The position numbers and the translations under genes were made by a program. This document shows, one piece after another, positions 4,938-8,844 of a stretch of 8,844 nucleotides of DNA; the first letter of the stretch is position 1; each line of letters begins with the position of its first letter. The notes beneath the pieces were generated by a model. It was not told the origin of the DNA and did not search any database. It worked only from the letters and a program-made list of their open reading frames with translations. The stretch is from an archaeon (GTDB lineage Archaea; Nanobdellota; Nanobdellia; SCGC-AAA011-G17; GW2011-AR17). The DNA lies in NCBI GenBank assembly GCA_023245975.1, contig JAHFJF010000032.1, positions 1-8,844 of the forward strand, in the 5' to 3' direction.

Positions 4938-6312
4938 AATGATAATATTGCTGCTTATAGCAGTCATGCTAATTGCAATACCATTAATTAGAAACCATAA
5001 TGGCGGATTTATAGGTAGAGAATCCTATTTCATCGCGAGGATGGCTGAAACCACACCTTATTATGATACTTTGAGCTATTCTGGGCGTGTTTCTGGCTAT
5101 AATATAGGGACGCCCTATTTGCTTAGCCTTCTACCAACCGAATACTGGCCATTTTTCTCATTTGGGTTTGCTTATCTTTCAGTAATATTATTCTGGCTTT
5201 TGCTAGGGAGATTTGGCATCGAGAATAGAAAGGTATCATTATTGCTCTTGGTACTTTCTCCGACATTGCTTTTCCTAACTTCAACATTAAACCAATTGGT
5301 AGTGCCATTATTTTTGCTGCTTCTATCGCTTCTTTTACTAAATTTCAAGAATAGGCTCATGAAAATAATTGGAATACCATTTGCTTTATTGATACCACTA
5401 TTTGACTTCGTGTTTGCAGCGATATCTTTTGCCATACTAATTATATTCCTGCTTCTGGGAAGAAAGGATAGAAAATATTTCTGCTGCGCGGCAATTGGTA
5501 TTTTATTGTCTACATTATCTTATTTCTTTTTCACATATTCAAGGACAGGCTGGCCAAGCATGTTTAATCCTGAAAATCAGTTCTTTGGATTAAACTATGC
5601 ATTAAGGGCAATTGTATCTGACTTTGGTGGCTATGCAGGCATATCATTGTTTGCATTGATACTTTCTTTTATCGGGGCGATTTCAATTTGGCAGAAGAAA
5701 TATTCCAGGTTGGATATCTTTTTTTTAGTATTTTTTATTTTGTTCCTATCTTTTTTTAGGATAGAGGCCATAATACTGCTATCCCTTCTTGTTGCGGTAT
5801 TCGCTTCTCTTGGCTTTGTATATTTAACGAAGGCACATTGGGAAAATCTAACTCTCAAATGGCTCGTCTTACTGATAATTGTTTGCGGGGCATTATTTTC
5901 TGCACTTGCATATTCAAAGGAACTTGTCAATGGCGAGCCAAATCAAGGAACATTATTTGCAATGGAATTCCTTAGCTCAAAAGAGGATGGCGTAGTATTC
6001 TCTGATTATTCAAGAGGCAATTGGATTGCTTATTCTGGAAAGAAAAATGTGCTTGACCAGAACTTCCTGTTTGCGCCACATGCTAAAGAGAGATTTGCAG
6101 ACTCCAGGACACTGCTTTATACAAGGGATTACAATGAAGCGTCGAAATTATTCCGGAAATATGAAATAAAATATATCTGGATGGATGATGGGCTTAAGGC
6201 AAAGCTTTATTCTGGAAAAGAAGAAGGATTGCTATTCTTATTGCAATACAGCTCAAACATTACAAATATTTATAATCAGGATGGGGTTCAGATATGGAAG
6301 ATAGAAGGTTAA
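4903..6312 (+). CDS. Second STT3-like multi-pass membrane protein, paralogue of the preceding gene
   Basis: A 469-aa protein with about ten membrane segments (12-337) and a soluble tail (about 338-469). Paralogy with the gene before it is visible by eye. LSYSGR (58-63) corresponds to LSYGGR there; STLNQ (127-131) corresponds to ETLNQ; FFRIEAIILLSLLVAVFASL (284-303) corresponds to that protein's last-but-one membrane region. The tail SDYSRGNWIAYSGKKNVLD (367-385) followed by FLFAP and KYEIKYIWM matches DVDEGNYVTYFARRKNVID, FVLAP and KYDVDYIYL. The STT3 WWDYG motif is again absent (SDYSRGN). In the first loop, GRESYFIAR (38-46) puts Arg39 where the paralogue has Asp33; Glu40 could substitute for it, or this copy may be inactive. 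The start at 4903 rests on the SD motif. The next gene begins 1 nt after the TAA. It is probably part of the same glycan-transfer complex or step as its neighbour; this is inference. Confidence 0.72.
   Translation: MNWQKFTKYSAEMIILLLIAVMLIAIPLIRNHNGGFIGRESYFIARMAETTPYYDTLSYSGRVSGYNIGTPYLLSLLPTEYWPFFSFGFAYLSVILFWLLLGRFGIENRKVSLLLLVLSPTLLFLTSTLNQLVVPLFLLLLSLLLLNFKNRLMKIIGIPFALLIPLFDFVFAAISFAILIIFLLLGRKDRKYFCCAAIGILLSTLSYFFFTYSRTGWPSMFNPENQFFGLNYALRAIVSDFGGYAGISLFALILSFIGAISIWQKKYSRLDIFFLVFFILFLSFFRIEAIILLSLLVAVFASLGFVYLTKAHWENLTLKWLVLLIIVCGALFSALAYSKELVNGEPNQGTLFAMEFLSSKEDGVVFSDYSRGNWIAYSGKKNVLDQNFLFAPHAKERFADSRTLLYTRDYNEASKLFRKYEIKYIWMDDGLKAKLYSGKEEGLLFLLQYSSNITNIYNQDGVQIWKIEG
6304..6309 (+). 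promoter_or_regulatory. Ribosome binding site of the GT2 gene
   Basis: GAAGGT sits in the last codons of the preceding gene, 4 nt before ATG 6314. It supports translation from the polycistronic message and confirms the start. Confidence 0.55.
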
Positions 6313-6313
6313 A

Positions 6314-7582
6314 ATGATCATAACACCCTCAACGATAATAATTTGGTTTGCGTACTTGATCTCTCTATATTTATTGACATTTTGGCTGCTTACATTAATG
6401 GATAAGGGGCTGGTAGAAGAAAGCAAGTCATTGAAAAATATAATGGCAGTAACAGTTGCCATCCCAGTATATAATGAAGAGAAGAATGTTCGGGAAACTA
6501 TCGAAAGTGTGCTGTCATTAGATTATCCTAATGAGAAAATAGAAATAATCGCAGTAAATGATGGCTCAACTGATAACACAGAAAAAGTAATTAAAAACAT
6601 TATTGCTGAAAATCCTGGCCGGCAAATAAAATTGATTACCCAGAAGAACAAAGGAAAAGGGGCTGCCCTTAATCAGGCATTAAAAGTGGCTAAAGGTGAA
6701 TTATTTACTTGCCTTGATGCAGACTCTTTCGTTGAAGAATCAGCGTTAAAGCAAATGGTGCCTTATTTTGAGGATGCTTCTATTGGAGTAGTCTTGCCAT
6801 TAATGAAAGTGAAAGACCCCAAAGGATTTTTGCAAAAGATACAATGGTGTGAATACCTGCTGAATTTGTTCTATAAGGGAATAATGGGCAAGATAGACTG
6901 CGTGCATGTAGCACCAGGACCATTCAGTGTATACAGGAAAAAGGCCTTGCTTGAAGTAAATGGTTTTGCAGAAAATAATCTGACAGAAGATTTCGAGATA
7001 TCATTGAAGCTTCAAGAGAAAAATTATCGCCTTATGCAGCTATTGGGGCCGCAGGTATACACAATAGCACCAAATACACTGAAAGGATTCTATAAGCAGA
7101 GAAATAGATGGTACAAGGGCACTATGATTAATTTGTTTGATTACAAGAGGCTGATATTTAACAAGAAATACGGTGACTTTGGGTTGATTCAGTTGCCAAG
7201 AATATTGATATCTGGATTTCTTGCAGTTGCCTTGCTAATATTAATCGGCTATAAGTTTATCATAAAGCCTTCTTTCAAATGGGTATATGACCTGTTATTC
7301 GTCAAGTTTGACATTGTATATTTCTTCAAGGAATGGCTAGCTAATTTCATGGCCAATTTAACAATTTTTGACATAAATTACACAAATCTTTTTCTTGCTG
7401 CGGTCAGCATAATCATCTCAGTGCTTGTAATAAGGCTGTCATTCTATTATACTAGGGAGAAATATACAAAATATGGAGTGATAACAATTCCAGCATATAT
7501 GGCCTTGTATGGAATAATGGCTTCTTTTGTTTGGCTTGGTGTCTTTATAGAGATGCTTCTAGGGAAGAACCAAAAATGGTGA
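6314..7582 (+). CDS. Membrane-anchored family 2 glycosyltransferase (processive-type motifs)
   Basis: A 422-aa inverting GT2 enzyme. It has an N-terminal membrane helix (about 8-28), a cytoplasmic GT-A catalytic domain (about 43-285), and three further hydrophobic segments (about 295-313, 354-378, 392-416). Family landmarks are present in order: PVYNEE (51-56) and NDGS with Asp83 for nucleotide binding; DAD (135-137), the metal-binding DxD; TED (224-226), the catalytic-base motif; and QRNRW (262-266), the Q(Q/R)xRW signature of chitin, hyaluronan, cellulose and poly-N-acetylglucosamine synthases. It should transfer a nucleotide-activated sugar to a growing polysaccharide or a lipid carrier at the inner face of the membrane. 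The sugar cannot be told from sequence, and the QxxRW motif alone does not prove processivity. The gene starts 1 nt after its predecessor and ends in TGA 4 nt before the next. It may supply the glycan handled by the adjacent STT3-like proteins. Confidence 0.92.
   Translation: MIITPSTIIIWFAYLISLYLLTFWLLTLMDKGLVEESKSLKNIMAVTVAIPVYNEEKNVRETIESVLSLDYPNEKIEIIAVNDGSTDNTEKVIKNIIAENPGRQIKLITQKNKGKGAALNQALKVAKGELFTCLDADSFVEESALKQMVPYFEDASIGVVLPLMKVKDPKGFLQKIQWCEYLLNLFYKGIMGKIDCVHVAPGPFSVYRKKALLEVNGFAENNLTEDFEISLKLQEKNYRLMQLLGPQVYTIAPNTLKGFYKQRNRWYKGTMINLFDYKRLIFNKKYGDFGLIQLPRILISGFLAVALLILIGYKFIIKPSFKWVYDLLFVKFDIVYFFKEWLANFMANLTIFDINYTNLFLAAVSIIISVLVIRLSFYYTREKYTKYGVITIPAYMALYGIMASFVWLGVFIEMLLGKNQKW
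7578..7582 (+). promoter_or_regulatory. Ribosome binding site of the thioredoxin-like gene
   Basis: GGTGA, overlapping the TGA stop of the GT2 gene, lies 4 nt before ATG 7587. The stop of one gene thus forms part of the SD of the next, a sign of translational coupling. Confidence 0.6.
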
Positions 7583-7586
7583 AACA

Positions 7587-8270
7587 ATGAGGCAGATTAG
7601 CATTAGAAATTATATTGTTGCAGGAATAATAACCCTTTTAGTATTTGTTACTGGAATAATGCTGGGAGTCACAACCAGCGAAAGCCGCGTTTCTTTTTCT
7701 GAAGAACAAATAAGCATACACAGGCTTGAACTTGACTCTTTACAACTTCAATATCTTTTTATAGACCAACAGAATGCACAAAGCAATTGCGCAGCAATAT
7801 CATTGGCATTAGAAGATAATGTAAAAAAACTGGCAGTGTTGGGCGACAAAATAGAAACATTCTCCAAGGATATAAATTTCAATGAAAAAGAATTTGATAC
7901 ATTAAAGCGAGAGTATGTCCTGGCACAGATTAGGTATTGGCTCATTGCCGAGAAGGCCAAAAAAATATGCTCTACAGACACTGTATCGGTCCTATATTTT
8001 TATTCTAATGAAGAGGAATGCTTTGATTGCAGTACTCAATCAAGAATATTGACGCACCTGAAAGGAACATTTAAGGACAAACTTCTTGTGTTCTCTATTG
8101 ATTCATCATTCACTCAAGAGCCTTTAGTGCCGATCTTAAGGCACACATATAACATAACCAAATTCCCAAGCCTTGCAATCGAAGGAGAACCTTTGTATGG
8201 CTTAGTAAAGGAAGAAGAATTGTCAAAAAAACTATGCTCTATTTATGTAAATAAACCTGAAGGCTGCTAA
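7587..8270 (+). CDS. Membrane-anchored thioredoxin-like protein with coiled-coil stalk and CFDC motif
   Basis: A 227-aa protein with one N-terminal membrane helix (about 8-28), a charged helical stretch that may form a coiled coil (about 36-125), and a C-terminal domain (about 131-220) resembling thioredoxin. The strand VSVLYFYS (133-140) leads to the redox pair CFDC (145-148) and the start of a helix. The second strand is LLVFSID (166-172), and FPSLAIEG (193-200) supplies the cis-proline position (Pro194) facing the active site. Four more cysteines (C68, C128, C217, C227) could form structural disulfides. The short, positively charged N-terminus before the helix suggests the domain faces outside the cell, where it could oxidise or isomerise disulfides of exported or glycosylated proteins. 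In eukaryotes the OST3/OST6 subunits bring a thioredoxin fold to the oligosaccharyltransferase; a similar helper role for the STT3-like neighbours is an attractive guess only. It ends TAA, overlapping the convergent gene by 4 nt. Confidence 0.72.
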   Translation: MRQISIRNYIVAGIITLLVFVTGIMLGVTTSESRVSFSEEQISIHRLELDSLQLQYLFIDQQNAQSNCAAISLALEDNVKKLAVLGDKIETFSKDINFNEKEFDTLKREYVLAQIRYWLIAEKAKKICSTDTVSVLYFYSNEEECFDCSTQSRILTHLKGTFKDKLLVFSIDSSFTQEPLVPILRHTYNITKFPSLAIEGEPLYGLVKEEELSKKLCSIYVNKPEGC

Positions 8271-8844
8271 TTGTAGAATACATGATATTCGCAGCTGCCT
8301 TCGCTAATATAATAATGCTCTTTCATAGAATTCTTGGAAGTGTTCAATAGTGCATCACGTGCCGTTTCACAGTTTTTATCCCAAGGAGGACATAATGTGC
8401 CGCCAATACAGGTATCAATAAAGATGTAAGAAATATCAGGATTATTATGGATTATATATTTTTCCCAGGAACTGGATAAGTTGCTATCAAATACCATATA
8501 ATATATGGGTGTTACTTTTGTCTTTTCTGCCAGTTTTATCATTGGGCTTGAAGTGAGTACTTCTCCCTTGGGATTTGTGCCATAACCGAAATTATGGAAT
8601 TCCCTGACTGCTGGAGAGAATTCATTATCTCTGGCAATATTTGGCAATAGCAATGCCAATGAGATTATCCCCACAATAAATGAAGCATGTTTGATCTTTA
8701 GTTTCGAGATGCCATATGCAGACATTATCGCAAAGTATGGCAGGAACAATATCATAAACCTTGCTTCCTTATGTGGCTCCAAAGAGAAATAAACTAAAAG
8801 CAATATTCCTGCTAATGGGATTATTGCAGTTCTTTTCTTGAAAA
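8267..8844 (-). CDS. C-terminal part of a multi-pass GT-C glycosyltransferase (N-terminus beyond right edge)
   Basis: The minus-strand frame stays open to the right edge, giving 191 visible residues; the TTG at 8803 is an internal codon, not a start, because upstream codons continue the membrane helix. The helix at about 6-21 is followed by LEPHKEARF (21-29), matching the HKExRF signature near the C-terminus of GT22-type mannosyltransferases (ALG9, ALG12, PIG-B families) and related lipid-phosphate-sugar-dependent enzymes. Two further hydrophobic stretches follow (about 30-45 and 51-68). The final roughly 120 residues are soluble and probably extracytoplasmic, with several cysteines, such as the pair in DTCIGGTLCPPW, which may form disulfides. 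It would transfer a sugar from a polyprenyl-phosphate donor; family placement beyond GT-C is tentative without the N-terminal catalytic loop. It stops with TAG at 8267-8269, convergent with the thioredoxin-like gene, and is likely part of the same surface-glycan locus. Confidence 0.75.
   Translation of the reverse strand, partial: FKKRTAIIPLAGILLLVYFSLEPHKEARFMILFLPYFAIMSAYGISKLKIKHASFIVGIISLALLLPNIARDNEFSPAVREFHNFGYGTNPKGEVLTSSPMIKLAEKTKVTPIYYMVFDSNLSSSWEKYIIHNNPDISYIFIDTCIGGTLCPPWDKNCETARDALLNTSKNSMKEHYYISEGSCEYHVFYN

Larger units (their letters stand above)
2858..8270 (+). other. Predicted five-gene operon: scpB, two STT3-like proteins, GT2, thioredoxin-like protein
   Basis: Five same-strand genes are joined by overlaps of 20 and 35 nt and gaps of 1 and 4 nt, leaving no room for internal promoters outside coding sequence. 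Only the first gene has a TATA box at the start-codon spacing; each of the other four has an SD-like purine motif just before its start. This pattern fits one transcript that begins leaderless and is re-initiated internally. Four of the five products are membrane proteins with glycosylation-type features. Confidence 0.75.

Noticed and set aside
8267..8803. Taking the TTG at 8803 as the start of the right-edge minus-strand gene
   Set aside because: The frame remains open to the window edge and the upstream codons continue a membrane helix leading to HKEARF, so the gene is truncated by the window.
1..8844. tRNA, rRNA, CRISPR arrays, insertion sequences or attachment sites
   Set aside because: No cloverleaf-like segments, regularly spaced direct repeats, transposase motifs or terminal inverted repeats were recognised; nearly all of the window is coding.

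Overview
The window looks like chromosomal DNA from an archaeon. It encodes an archaeal/eukaryotic-type class I release factor (aRF1, eRF1 family), its promoters have archaeal TATA boxes placed a fixed distance from the start codons, and the DNA is AT-rich. The compact gene packing, the ScpB homologue and the STT3-like membrane glycosyltransferases with soluble tails point to a small-genome lineage, perhaps DPANN (Woesearchaeota- or Pacearchaeota-like). That placement is inference from overall appearance; no 16S gene or other phylogenetic marker beyond aRF1 and ScpB is present.

Layout. (1) Positions 1-1120, minus strand: a secreted, cysteine-rich, probably lipid-anchored protein with a domain resembling the M23/LytM beta-barrel. 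It has a GTG start and its C-terminus lies beyond the left edge. (2) Positions 1121-1285: a short divergent promoter region. (3) Positions 1286-2776, plus: aRF1, split by a 132-residue mini-intein inserted exactly after the catalytic GGQ tripeptide. (4) Positions 2858-8270, plus: a tightly packed five-gene unit consisting of ScpB, two paralogous STT3-like multi-pass membrane proteins, a membrane-anchored family 2 glycosyltransferase and a membrane-anchored thioredoxin-like protein. Junctions are overlaps or gaps of 4 nt or less. (5) Positions 8267-8844, minus: the C-terminal part of another multi-pass GT-C glycosyltransferase carrying an HKEARF motif, convergent with the unit and overlapping it by 4 nt.

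How the genes may work together. The GT2 enzyme, the two STT3-like proteins, the thioredoxin-like protein and the right-edge GT-C enzyme suggest a locus for building and transferring a cell-surface glycan, on a lipid carrier or on extracytoplasmic proteins. ScpB (chromosome condensation) heads the transcript without an evident functional link.

The most notable feature is the intein in aRF1. Because it interrupts the peptidyl-tRNA hydrolysis motif, release-factor activity should depend on protein splicing. The same protein has NIQD where the stop-codon-reading NIKS motif is expected, and it lacks the zinc-ribbon mini-domain usual near the C-terminus of archaeal aRF1. No tRNA, rRNA, CRISPR array or insertion sequence was seen.
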